Assembly (NCBI GenBank): GCA_049964655.1
Contig: JBMFXC010000052.1
Location: 1-19,299, forward strand
Reading direction: 5' to 3'
DNA from: JAJZJT01 sp049964655
GTDB lineage: Bacteria > Actinomycetota > Acidimicrobiia > Acidimicrobiales > RAAP-2
DNA: 19,299 nucleotides
The notes beneath the pieces were generated by a model. That model was given only the letters and a program-made list of their open reading frames with translations, was not told the DNA's origin and ran no database searches. Shown one piece after another: positions 1 through 6,493 of this stretch (position 1 is its first letter; every line of letters begins with the position of its first letter). A program made the position numbers and the translations under genes.

Positions 1-1341
1 GTCACCGATCTCGAGGTCGTCGAGGAACCGGCCTTCGGACAGGCAGGCGTCCGGCAGCAGGTACCGCCGGTCGTCGCCCCGGCCGGCCAGTGCCCGGGCC
101 ACGTCCGAGCCGGTGAGGAGCCCGGCGACGCCGATATTGCCCCCGAAGTACTCGTTGGCCACGGCGAGCACTTCGACGTCACGGTGACCGTGGTCGTCGA
201 GCACTGGCCGGAGGACCTCGGCACCATAGGTGCCCGTCACCACCGTCACCGGCCGGGCCGCCGCCGGGACGTCCCTTCGGCCCGCCTGTCCGGAGGGTGC
301 AAGCGCACGGGGTGCCCGGTACCCGGCGGCCGGTGCGCCGTCGACCCAGGCGAAGAACCCCGGGCGCACGCCGAAGGCAGTGGCATCGTCACCGGCGAAC
401 GCCGCCTCGAACGCCCGGGCCATCCCGATGCCGTTCTCGTGCTGAGGGAACCCGTCGTAGTGGTCGGCCGGCGGGAAGGGCTCGCCGGCCGACAGGTAGT
501 ACTCGTCGGCGGCGTACACCATCCTCCGCCCCACGGCGGACATGAAGACGTCCTGCCACGCAGCGACCTGGGACACGATCGCGGCCGCCTCCCTCGGCGT
601 GTGCGAGCGCATCGACGGCTCTCTGGACGAGCGGCTCACCCCGAGCGGAACGCACGCCACCGTCGCCAGACCGGGATAGCGATCGAGCACGCCGGCGAAG
701 GTGTCCTCCAGCACGTCGCCGTCGTTGACACCGGGGCAGACGACCACCTGTCCGTGCACCTCGATCCCGGCGTCCAACAGGGCGGCCAGCCAGCGGAGGC
801 TCGTGGCCCCCCGCCGGTTCCGCAACAGCCCGGCGCGCACGTCCGGGTCGGTGGCATGGATCGAGACGAAGAGCGGGCTGAGGCGCTCGGAGACGACTCG
901 CTCGAGGTCCATCTCGGTGAAGCGGGTGAGCGTGGTGAAGTTGCCGTAGAGGAACGACAGCCGGTAGTCGTCGTCCTTGAGGGACAGGCTCCGTCGCATG
1001 CCGGGGGGCAACTGGTGGATGAAGCAGAAGGCGCAATGGTTGTCGCACGTGCGAACTCGGTCGAAGACAGCAGAGGACACCTCGGCGCCGAGCGGTTCGC
1101 CGGCCTCTTTGGCGACGGTCACCGCACGGACCGCACCATCCCGCCTCACGCTGAGGGTGACGTCCGGCTCGTCGGCGAGGAGCCGGAAGGCGATCACGTC
1201 GCGTGGCACCTCCCCGTTCAGCGAGAGGATCTCGTCGCCCGCCACCAAGCCAGCACGCGCCGCGGCCGAGCCGGTGCGCACGGCAACGACCCGGGGTGGC
1301 GTGGCGCCCCGGGACGAAACCGGTTCCCGGGTCGACTGCAT
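1..1341 (-). CDS. DUF512 family Fe-S protein (PDZ plus radical-SAM-like), 3' end cut by window
   Basis: The frame is open for 447 codons from ATG 1341 to the window edge, with no stop reached. Residues about 17-68 look like a PDZ domain (VVAVRTGSAARAGLVAGDEI and following). A radical-SAM-type cluster motif CDNHCAFC follows, with C99, C103 and C106, and then the typical DUF512 stretch RLSFLYGNFTTLT. The C-terminal half (VYAADEYYLSAGEPFP, then GFPQHENGIG) is also characteristic of the family. Family members are about this long, so only a few residues are probably missing. The biochemical function of DUF512 proteins is not established; in many bacteria the gene lies beside the ribosome-assembly GTPase gene der. 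The start is supported by a TAGCCT hexamer six bases upstream, implying a leaderless mRNA. It is divergent from ispH, another Fe-S protein gene. Confidence 0.9.
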   Translation of the reverse strand, partial: MQSTREPVSSRGATPPRVVAVRTGSAAARAGLVAGDEILSLNGEVPRDVIAFRLLADEPDVTLSVRRDGAVRAVTVAKEAGEPLGAEVSSAVFDRVRTCDNHCAFCFIHQLPPGMRRSLSLKDDDYRLSFLYGNFTTLTRFTEMDLERVVSERLSPLFVSIHATDPDVRAGLLRNRRGATSLRWLAALLDAGIEVHGQVVVCPGVNDGDVLEDTFAGVLDRYPGLATVACVPLGVSRSSREPSMRSHTPREAAAIVSQVAAWQDVFMSAVGRRMVYAADEYYLSAGEPFPPADHYDGFPQHENGIGMARAFEAAFAGDDATAFGVRPGFFAWVDGAPAAGYRAPRALAPSGQAGRRDVPAAARPVTVVTGTYGAEVLRPVLDDHGHRDVEVLAVANEYFGGNIGVAGLLTGSDVARALAGRGDDRRYLLPDACLSEGRFLDDLEIGD

Positions 1342-1347
1342 GCACCT

Positions 1348-1353
1348 AGGCTA
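1348..1353 (-). promoter_or_regulatory. -10 hexamer TAGCCT for leaderless DUF512 gene
   Basis: On the minus strand TAGCCT is followed by exactly six bases and then ATG 1341. This is the TANNNT-N6-start arrangement typical of leaderless actinobacterial transcripts. No convincing -35 element is seen. Confidence 0.6.
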
Positions 1354-1376
1354 CCCGGGCCTCGGTCGTCGCCCGG

Positions 1377-1382
1377 TACGCT
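1377..1382 (+). promoter_or_regulatory. -10 hexamer TACGCT for leaderless ispH
   Basis: TACGCT is followed by exactly six bases and the GTG start at 1389. There is no Shine-Dalgarno sequence before this GTG. The 23-bp spacing from the divergent -10 at 1348-1353 means that the two promoters occupy overlapping DNA. Confidence 0.6.
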
Positions 1383-1388
1383 AGCGAC

Positions 1389-2432
1389 GTGGCCGTCGAC
1401 CGAGTCTTGCTCGCCGAGCCCCGGGGCTTCTGCGCCGGTGTCGAAAAAGCCATCAAGGCCCTTGCCTGGATGGTCCGGGTCTTCGAGCCGCCCGTCTACT
1501 GCTACCACGAGATCGTCCACAACCGGCACGTCGTCGATGCCTTCGTCGCCCAGGGCGTCGTCTTCGTCGATGACGTCGACGACGTGCCCGACGGCGCGCC
1601 GTTGATGCTCTCGGCCCACGGCACGGCCCCCGCCGTGGTCGACGCGGCGCGCCAGCGAGGCCGAGTGGTCGTCGACGCCGTCTGCCCGCTCGTCACCAAG
1701 GTCCACCACGAGGTCCGCGTGCGGTCGCGCAAGGGGTACACGGTCCTCTATGTCGGTCATGCTGGTCACGAGGAGGCCACCGGCACCATCGCCGTCGCCC
1801 CGGAGGCGGTCCGGCTGGTCGAGCGCCCCGAGGACATCGATGCGCTCGAGGACCTCGATGCCGACACACCCCTGGCCCTGTTGGCCCAGACCACGCTCAG
1901 CCACGACGAGTGGTCCGACATCGTCGAGCGCGCCCGCCAGCGCTTCCCCGACCTGTGGATGCCAGGACGCAGTGACCTCTGCTTCGCCACGACGAACCGG
2001 CAGGCCGCCCTGCGGGCGCTCGTCCCCAGGGCTGACGCCGTCGTCGTCATCGGCTCGCCCAACTCGTCGAACACGGTGGCCCTCACCGCCGTGGCGCGCT
2101 CGCTCGGGTGCCCCCGGGTGGTGCTCGTCGACGACGCCTCAGAGCTGCCCGACGACCTCACCGGCACCGTCGCGGTAACGGCTGGAGCGTCGGCCCCCGA
2201 GGCCGTGGTCGACGCCGTCCTCGAGCGGCTCATGCCGCTCAACGGCGTCGAGACGGTCGCGGTGGTCACCGAGGAGGAGTACTTCCCGCCGCCACCCGAG
2301 CTCCGCGAGCTCCTGCGGGCCGTCGAGACCACCGTGTCGCTCTTCGCCGGACGACCGGCCGAAGCGACCGACACGCCGCCCGCCGATCGCCGCCTGGCTG
2401 CCGCCCGCGTGCTCGAGGCGCTCCCGCGCTGA
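1389..2432 (+). CDS. ispH: 4-hydroxy-3-methylbut-2-enyl diphosphate reductase IspH (LytB)
   Basis: IspH catalyses the last step of the MEP isoprenoid pathway, reducing HMBPP to IPP and DMAPP with a [4Fe-4S] cluster. All three cluster cysteines are visible: C15 in RGFCAGV, C99 in DAVCPLVTKVH and C198 in SDLCFATTNRQ. Substrate-site residues are also present: H44 in HEIVHN, H77 in SAHG, H127 and E129 in GHEEATGT, T168/T169 in AQTTLS, and the SPNSSNT loop at about 223-229. The 347 residues include roughly 35 C-terminal residues beyond the conserved core, a common feature of actinobacterial members. GTG 1389 is chosen because it lies just before the conserved N-terminus and has a TACGCT hexamer six bases upstream. 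In Clostridia ispH commonly follows cmk and plsC; here it is nearby but on the opposite strand. Confidence 0.97.
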   Translation: MAVDRVLLAEPRGFCAGVEKAIKALAWMVRVFEPPVYCYHEIVHNRHVVDAFVAQGVVFVDDVDDVPDGAPLMLSAHGTAPAVVDAARQRGRVVVDAVCPLVTKVHHEVRVRSRKGYTVLYVGHAGHEEATGTIAVAPEAVRLVERPEDIDALEDLDADTPLALLAQTTLSHDEWSDIVERARQRFPDLWMPGRSDLCFATTNRQAALRALVPRADAVVVIGSPNSSNTVALTAVARSLGCPRVVLVDDASELPDDLTGTVAVTAGASAPEAVVDAVLERLMPLNGVETVAVVTEEEYFPPPPELRELLRAVETTVSLFAGRPAEATDTPPADRRLAAARVLEALPR

Positions 2433-2468
2433 CCGCGTCACGCCGGAGCCTCCTCCAAACCCTCCCCC

Positions 2469-2523
2469 ACCTACGACACAGGGAGCGTGGCCACCAGACC
2501 AGTTGCGTGGCCACCAGACCAGT
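2469..2523. repeat. Left 55-bp repeat block with two 20-bp iterons
   Basis: This block is identical over all 55 bases to 2624-2678. Its right part holds two tandem copies of the 20-mer GCGTGGCCACCAGACCAGTT, the second lacking its last base at the gap edge. Each copy is centred on the perfect 8-bp palindrome GTGGCCAC (2487-2494 and 2507-2514). Confidence 0.85.
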
Positions 2524-2623
2524 NNNNNNNNNNNNNNNNNNNNNNNNNNNNNNNNNNNNNNNNNNNNNNNNNNNNNNNNNNNNNNNNNNNNNNNNNNNNN
2601 NNNNNNNNNNNNNNNNNNNNNNN
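2524..2623. other. Assembly gap of exactly 100 N
   Basis: A run of exactly 100 N is the conventional placeholder for a gap of unknown size. Both edges are the same 55-base sequence, so the gap sits inside, or was created by, a repeat. The real content could be zero additional bases or a longer array of the 20-bp unit. Confidence 0.95.
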
Positions 2624-2678
2624 ACCTACGACACAGGGAGCGTGGCCACCAGACCAGTTGCGTGGCCACCAGACCAGT
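2624..2678. repeat. Right 55-bp repeat block with two 20-bp iterons
   Basis: This is an exact copy of 2469-2523. Palindromes GTGGCCAC lie at 2642-2649 and 2662-2669, 20 bp apart, about two helical turns. The last base of the block is the first T of the TAGGGT promoter hexamer of the next gene, so the iterons occupy the region from about -17 upstream of the predicted transcription start. Confidence 0.85.
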
Positions 2679-2683
2679 AGGGT
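2678..2683 (+). promoter_or_regulatory. -10 hexamer TAGGGT before small leaderless ORF
   Basis: TAGGGT is followed by exactly six bases and GTG 2690, the same layout and the same hexamer as upstream of scpA. It abuts the iteron block, which makes the iterons candidate operator sites. Confidence 0.5.
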
Positions 2684-2689
2684 ACGCCG

Positions 2690-2920
2690 GTGACGAACGC
2701 GTACGCTGCCGACGAGCACCCCGGGCAGGGGCCCGCTGCCCGGGCAACGAGGATCCACATGACAACCTTCACCTTGCGGGGTACCACGACGGTCGATCCA
2801 CAGACCGTCCTGCGCTCCGGAACGAGGACCCAGCGTGCGCTGGTCGCCGACCAGCTCGCCGACCAGCTCGCCGACCAGCTCGCCGACCAGCACCCGACCG
2901 ACCAGCCGCACTCGGCCTGA
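2690..2920 (+). CDS. Putative small protein with ADQL repeats, coupled to glycosyltransferase
   Basis: I do not recognise this 76-residue ORF. Two things suggest it is expressed: a TAGGGT hexamer six bases before its GTG start, and a stop codon that overlaps the next start as TGATG. An internal ATG at 2759 is preceded by GAGGA at good spacing and would give a 53-residue product starting MTTFTLRGTTTV. The C-terminal part contains the repeat ADQLADQLADQLADQ, encoded by four 12-bp tandem units at 2845-2892. No signal peptide, membrane segment or Cys motif is seen. Third-position GC is high but, by eye, lower than in the neighbours, with two AGG codons. It could be a small unknown protein, a leader peptide, or a non-coding 5' region of the glycosyltransferase mRNA. 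Confidence 0.4.
   Translation: MTNAYAADEHPGQGPAARATRIHMTTFTLRGTTTVDPQTVLRSGTRTQRALVADQLADQLADQLADQHPTDQPHSA
2845..2892 (+). repeat. 12-bp tandem repeat, four copies
   Basis: The unit CGCCGACCAGCT occurs three times perfectly (2845-2856, 2857-2868, 2869-2880) and a fourth time with its last base changed. The period is a multiple of three, so copy-number change would keep the ADQL reading frame. The first unit also pairs with the sequence just upstream (GCTGGTCG at 2839-2846) to form a short tight hairpin. Confidence 0.85.
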
Positions 2921-3765
2921 TGGCGACCCAGCGCCACCGTTGGCTCACGCTTCCCGACAGCCGCGACCGGCGCCGGGTTGCCGCCATGCGGGCCCACATC
3001 CTCGACGAGGCCCGTCGCGACTACGCCCAGCGCCACCCGGATGCCACCCTCGCCCCGGTCGTCGTCCTCATTGCCGCCTACGAGGAGGAGGCCAACCTCC
3101 CCGACGTGCTGGCGGCCGTCCCCACCGAGGTCGCCGGCCTACCCGCGGCGACACTCGTCGTGGTCGACGGCGGCGAGGACGGCACGGCTCGCGTCGCCGA
3201 GGAGGCGGGCGTCCACACCTGCGTGCTGCCGGTCAACCTCGGCCAGGGCGCCGCCCTCCGCCTCGGCTACGAGCTGGCCCTCGACGGTGGCGCCACGATC
3301 ATCGCCACGCTGGATGCCGACGGGCAGAACGACCCCACCGAGCTCGACGCCATGGTCCGACCCATCGTCGACGGCGAAGCCGACTTCGTCATCGCCTCGC
3401 GCCGCCTCGGCGTCGACCAGACGACCGACCGGTTCCGCCGGGCCGGCGTGCGCCTCTACGCCACGCTGCTCAACGCCATCGTGGGCCAACAGTTGAGCGA
3501 CAGCTCGAACGGCTACCGTGCGTTTCGTGCCGAGCTCGTCTCCGACCTGCTCCCCCGGCTCCGCCAGGACCAGTACCAGACGGCCGAGGTCGTGATCGTC
3601 GCCGGCACCCGCGGCTGGCGCATCACCCAGCGACCCACCGTCTGGCACCCTCGGGCCTCGGGAGCCTCGAAGAAGGGCGGGAACCTCGTCTTCGGCTTGC
3701 AGTACCTCCGGGTCATCCTTACCACCTGGGCCCGGGTGCGGCTGAAGAACGACGCCCGGGCCTGA
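2920..3765 (+). CDS. Family 2 glycosyltransferase, DPM1/polyprenyl-phosphate type
   Basis: This 281-residue protein has a GT-A fold of glycosyltransferase family 2. Visible motifs are VVVLIAAYEEEANLP at about 47-61, the nucleotide-binding VVVDGGEDGTARVA at about 80-93, NLGQGAALRLGY at about 106-117 and the metal-binding DAD at 132-134 (TLDADGQNDP). DSSNGYRAFR at about 194-203 is typical of enzymes resembling dolichyl-phosphate mannose synthase. There is no transmembrane segment, so it would be cytosolic or peripheral. The likely reaction is sugar transfer from a nucleotide sugar, possibly to polyprenyl phosphate; the substrate cannot be told from sequence. ATG 2920 is chosen because it overlaps the upstream stop as TGATG and precedes the conserved core; no Shine-Dalgarno is seen, which fits translational coupling. 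It converges with plsC across 42 bases. Confidence 0.88.
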   Translation: MATQRHRWLTLPDSRDRRRVAAMRAHILDEARRDYAQRHPDATLAPVVVLIAAYEEEANLPDVLAAVPTEVAGLPAATLVVVDGGEDGTARVAEEAGVHTCVLPVNLGQGAALRLGYELALDGGATIIATLDADGQNDPTELDAMVRPIVDGEADFVIASRRLGVDQTTDRFRRAGVRLYATLLNAIVGQQLSDSSNGYRAFRAELVSDLLPRLRQDQYQTAEVVIVAGTRGWRITQRPTVWHPRASGASKKGGNLVFGLQYLRVILTTWARVRLKNDARA

Positions 3766-3807
3766 GAGACACCGGTCGACCACGGTCGGCCAGCTCGTAG
3801 TGACCCT

Positions 3808-4503
3808 TCAGTACCGCCCCGTCCGCTCCACCGACCGGTCGTAGAGGTCCTGGACCGCCTCACGCAACTGGGCCGTCGCCGAGCGGAGCTGCGAGCGCGG
3901 CACCCGACCGGACGGGGTCCGTGCCATGGCCGGCAGTGGTGCCCCCACCACGACGTGGACGTGCCGGGGACGAGGGAGGCGCGAGCCCTTGGGCATGACC
4001 GAGGCCGAGCCGCCGATGCCGACCGGGACGACAGCCGCGCCCGTGCGGGCAGCCAAAAAGGCCACCCCTTCGTGGAGGTCCTCGACGACTGGACCGCTGC
4101 GGCGGGTGCCCTCGGGGAACAGGACGAGGACCTCGCCGGCCTCCAGCACCCGCTGGGCACGGCGCATCGCCTCACGGTCCGCCCCACCCCGGTGGACCGG
4201 AAAGGCGCCGATGGAGAGCAGGAACTTACCGGCCCGCGGGTGCTTCCACAGGTTGTCCTTGGCCATGTAGTGGAGCTTGCGGCCGGTCACCTCCGACACG
4301 ACGAAGAAGTCAACGAAGGACCGGTGTACCGGAGCGACGATGACCGGTCCCTGCGCGGGCACGTGCTCACGGCCCTCGACCGTGGTGCGGAAGAGCAGCC
4401 GGTTCAGGCCGTGGGCGAGCAGGCGCAGGAACCGGTAGATCGGTGACGTCGCGGTGTCGACGCCCACGTCCATTCCCGCCGTCACGCCGACGTCGTCAGC
4501 CAT
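3808..4503 (-). CDS. plsC: 1-acyl-sn-glycerol-3-phosphate acyltransferase (PlsC family)
   Basis: PlsC-type enzymes acylate lysophosphatidic acid to phosphatidic acid at the membrane. The 231-residue product has the catalytic HX4D motif (H60-RSFV-D65), block III FPEGTRRSG at 129-137 and a basic, hydrophobic N-terminal segment (about 21-40) that could dock on the membrane. The start at 4503 is decided by a strong ribosome site, GGAGGAG eight bases upstream, inside the end of cmk; the genes overlap by 22 bases. A second ATG at 4473 lacks a comparable site. It is the last gene of the aroH-tyrA-aroA-cmk-plsC operon. The order cmk-plsC is also common in Clostridia. Other lysophospholipid acyltransferase substrates are possible. 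Confidence 0.9.
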   Translation of the reverse strand: MADDVGVTAGMDVGVDTATSPIYRFLRLLAHGLNRLLFRTTVEGREHVPAQGPVIVAPVHRSFVDFFVVSEVTGRKLHYMAKDNLWKHPRAGKFLLSIGAFPVHRGGADREAMRRAQRVLEAGEVLVLFPEGTRRSGPVVEDLHEGVAFLAARTGAAVVPVGIGGSASVMPKGSRLPRPRHVHVVVGAPLPAMARTPSGRVPRSQLRSATAQLREAVQDLYDRSVERTGRY

Positions 4504-5126
4504 CCCACGATCTCCTCCACGATGTCCTCGACCGTCCTCCCCGTCGTGTCGACCACGTGCGCCCCCTCGGCAACCGTCAGCGGCGACGCCGACCGGTTCC
4601 GGTCGAGCTCGTCCCGTCGAGCCAACCCGTCGGCCTGCTCGTCGGAACGCCGCCGGGCCCGCTCCTCCGGCGTGGCGTCGAGGTACACCTTCACGTCGGC
4701 GTCGGGAAGGACCACCGACCCGATGTCCCGCCCTTCGACCACCGCACCACCGTGGTCCTCGACCCACCGGCGCTGCCGTTCCACCAGTGCGCTCCGGACC
4801 TCCGGGTGGGCGGCCACCACCGACACGCCAGCCGACACGTCCGGCGATCGGATGGCCGCGGTGATGTCGGTGCCGTCGGCCACCACCCGTTCCCCGATCT
4901 CGAGGTGGCCGTCACGGGCGAGACGCCCGAGCGCCGTCCCGTCAGCGAGGTCGACCTTGCGGGCGAGGGCCAGCCAGGTGACGGCCCGGTACATGGCCCC
5001 GGTGTCCAGTCGGCCGACGGCCAGTCGTGCCGCCAGGGCACGGGACACCGTCGTCTTGCCCGACCCTGCTGGTCCGTCGATGGCGACGAGCGGGCCCCGC
5101 CGCCCGTCCCGACCCGCCGCGGTCAC
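4482..5126 (-). CDS. cmk: Cytidylate kinase
   Basis: Cmk phosphorylates CMP and dCMP with ATP. The P-loop GPAGSGKTT lies at residues 18-26, followed by the conserved GRLDTGAMYRAVT at about 38-50, the NMP-binding insert typical of bacterial Cmk, EGRDIGSVVLPDADVKVYL and the lid region RRRSDEQ. At 214 residues the length is normal for the family. The GTG at 5126 is chosen because it overlaps the aroA stop as GTGA, places the P-loop at the usual distance and has a G-rich site upstream. The frame stays open further upstream, but that part overlaps aroA and is not conserved-looking. In mycobacteria cmk follows rluB directly; here three aromatic pathway genes lie between them. Confidence 0.95.
   Translation of the reverse strand: MTAAGRDGRRGPLVAIDGPAGSGKTTVSRALAARLAVGRLDTGAMYRAVTWLALARKVDLADGTALGRLARDGHLEIGERVVADGTDITAAIRSPDVSAGVSVVAAHPEVRSALVERQRRWVEDHGGAVVEGRDIGSVVLPDADVKVYLDATPEERARRRSDEQADGLARRDELDRNRSASPLTVAEGAHVVDTTGRTVEDIVEEIVGWLTTSA
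4512..4518 (-). promoter_or_regulatory. Ribosome binding site GGAGGAG deciding the plsC start
   Basis: GGAGGAG is eight bases upstream of ATG 4503 and lies within the cmk coding sequence. It is the strongest Shine-Dalgarno seen in the window and argues for the upstream of two possible plsC starts. Confidence 0.7.
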
Positions 5127-6493
5127 GGCCGTCCCCCCGTCGTGCCAGTCAGCCGATCGAGGTCGGCGAGGAACGCCGGATAGCTCGTCGCCACGGCCTC
5201 CCACCCGGTGATCGCAACCCCACCCGAAGCTCCCGGGGCACCGGCGGTGGCCATGCCGGCGACCGCCGCGGCCATGGCCATGCGGTGGTCGAGCGCGGCG
5301 TCGACCGACGTCGAGCGGAAGCTCCCTCCACCCCCCAGGTCGACCCCGTCGACGACGAGGTCGTCACCCTCCACCGACGCCCGGGCACCGAGCGCCCGAA
5401 CCAGTGCGGCCGTCGCCGTCAACCGGTCCGACTCCTTCACCCGCAGCTCGCCAACATCCCTGAACCGCGACCGTCCCGCCGCCGCCGCCGCGGCGACGGC
5501 CAAGATGGGGACCTCGTCGAGCGAGGGGATCTCCGCAGCCGACACCTCGGTGCCAGACAGTCGAGCCGGAAGGACCCGGAGGTCGGCCACGCCGGGCCCC
5601 CGACGCTCGACCGCCACGCGAGCACCCATCCGGTCGAGGACGTCGAGGAACCCGGTTCGCTCGGGGCTCACGTGGACGCCCCTGACCGCCACCTCGCTGC
5701 CGGGGACGAGTGTGGCCGCCACCACCCAGAAGGCTGCCTGCGAGGGGTCACCGGGGACGACGACGACGAACGGTCGTAGCAGGCCGGGCCGGAGCGTGAC
5801 GACCACTCCCCCGCCAGAGCGCTCGACCGACACGTCGGCCCCCGCCGCCGCCAGGAGCTCTTCGGTATGAGCCCGGGTCGCCACCGGCTCGCGAACCACC
5901 GTGGGCCCCGCTGCCGCCAGGCCGGCCAGCAGGATGGCCGACTTCACCTGGGCGCTCGCTACCGGCGGGGTGTAGTCGATGCCGACCAGCCGGCCTCCCG
6001 TCACCGTCACCGGCGGCAGGCACCGCTCACCCGCCCCAGAGGCCGTCGCCCCCATCAGTGCCAAGGGACGCGCCACCCGGTCCATCGGACGCGACCGGAG
6101 GGACGCATCACCCGTCAGCGTCGTCGACCCGGACAGGCCCGCCACCACCCCCATCAGGAGCCGGAGCCCGGTGCCCGAGTTGCCGAGGTCGAGCGGTCCG
6201 GCCGGCACGTGCAACGTCCCTCCGGTCACCCGCAGCGAACCGTCGACCTCGTCGATCCGCGCTCCCAGAGCCTCGACAGCAGCCCGCGTCCGGGCAACGT
6301 CGTCTCCGTTCGAGAGCCCGGTGACCGTCGAGGTCCCCGGGACGAGCGCCCCGACCAACAGGGCACGATGGGAGATCGACTTGTCGCCAGGCACCTTCAC
6401 TGTCCCCACGAGTGGCCGACCGCCGGGGACGCGGACCACACCCGTGGCATCCCCGGGTGCCTCCGGACGAGAGGAACGGCCCTCGCCGCTCAC
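5123..6493 (-). CDS. aroA: 3-phosphoshikimate 1-carboxyvinyltransferase (EPSP synthase)
   Basis: This enzyme joins shikimate 3-phosphate and PEP in the sixth step of the shikimate pathway. The 456-residue product shows GDKSISHR at 36-43, LGNSGTGLRLLMG at 103-115, GDASLRSRPM at 128-137, the PVASAQVKSAILLAG segment, the catalytic-aspartate region IPSLDEVPILA and RVKESDRL. The pattern is that of the Gram-positive type rather than the E. coli type; the position equivalent to E. coli P101 is Leu, as is usual in that group. The GTG at 6493 overlaps the tyrA stop as GTGA, and its own stop overlaps the cmk start in the same way, so translation of three genes is probably coupled. Confidence 0.97.
   Translation of the reverse strand: MSGEGRSSRPEAPGDATGVVRVPGGRPLVGTVKVPGDKSISHRALLVGALVPGTSTVTGLSNGDDVARTRAAVEALGARIDEVDGSLRVTGGTLHVPAGPLDLGNSGTGLRLLMGVVAGLSGSTTLTGDASLRSRPMDRVARPLALMGATASGAGERCLPPVTVTGGRLVGIDYTPPVASAQVKSAILLAGLAAAGPTVVREPVATRAHTEELLAAAGADVSVERSGGGVVVTLRPGLLRPFVVVVPGDPSQAAFWVVAATLVPGSEVAVRGVHVSPERTGFLDVLDRMGARVAVERRGPGVADLRVLPARLSGTEVSAAEIPSLDEVPILAVAAAAAAGRSRFRDVGELRVKESDRLTATAALVRALGARASVEGDDLVVDGVDLGGGGSFRSTSVDAALDHRMAMAAAVAGMATAGAPGASGGVAITGWEAVATSYPAFLADLDRLTGTTGGRP

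Larger units (their letters stand above)
2433..2689. other. Intergenic region with repeats and gap; no terminator seen
   Basis: After the ispH stop the sequence is a pyrimidine-rich stretch, then a 55-bp block, 100 N and the same 55-bp block. I see no Rho-independent terminator and no credible coding frame. Apparent ORFs here only read through the N run or the short tandem repeats. Confidence 0.6.

Noticed and set aside
389..1345. A 318-codon minus-strand frame starting at GTG 1345
   Set aside because: It overlaps the DUF512 gene in another frame, begins four bases before its ATG and gives an Arg/Gly-rich product without motifs.
2469..2678. CRISPR array
   Set aside because: The 20-bp units are directly tandem with no spacers, and no cas gene is present.
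2487..2693. Open frames running through the N gap
   Set aside because: They exist only because unknown bases are read as open codons and because a 20-bp tandem repeat happens to lack stops.
3766..3807. Terminator between the convergent glycosyltransferase and plsC genes
   Set aside because: Only the 8-bp palindrome GGTCGACC (3774-3781) without a loop is visible; no stable stem-loop with T tract.
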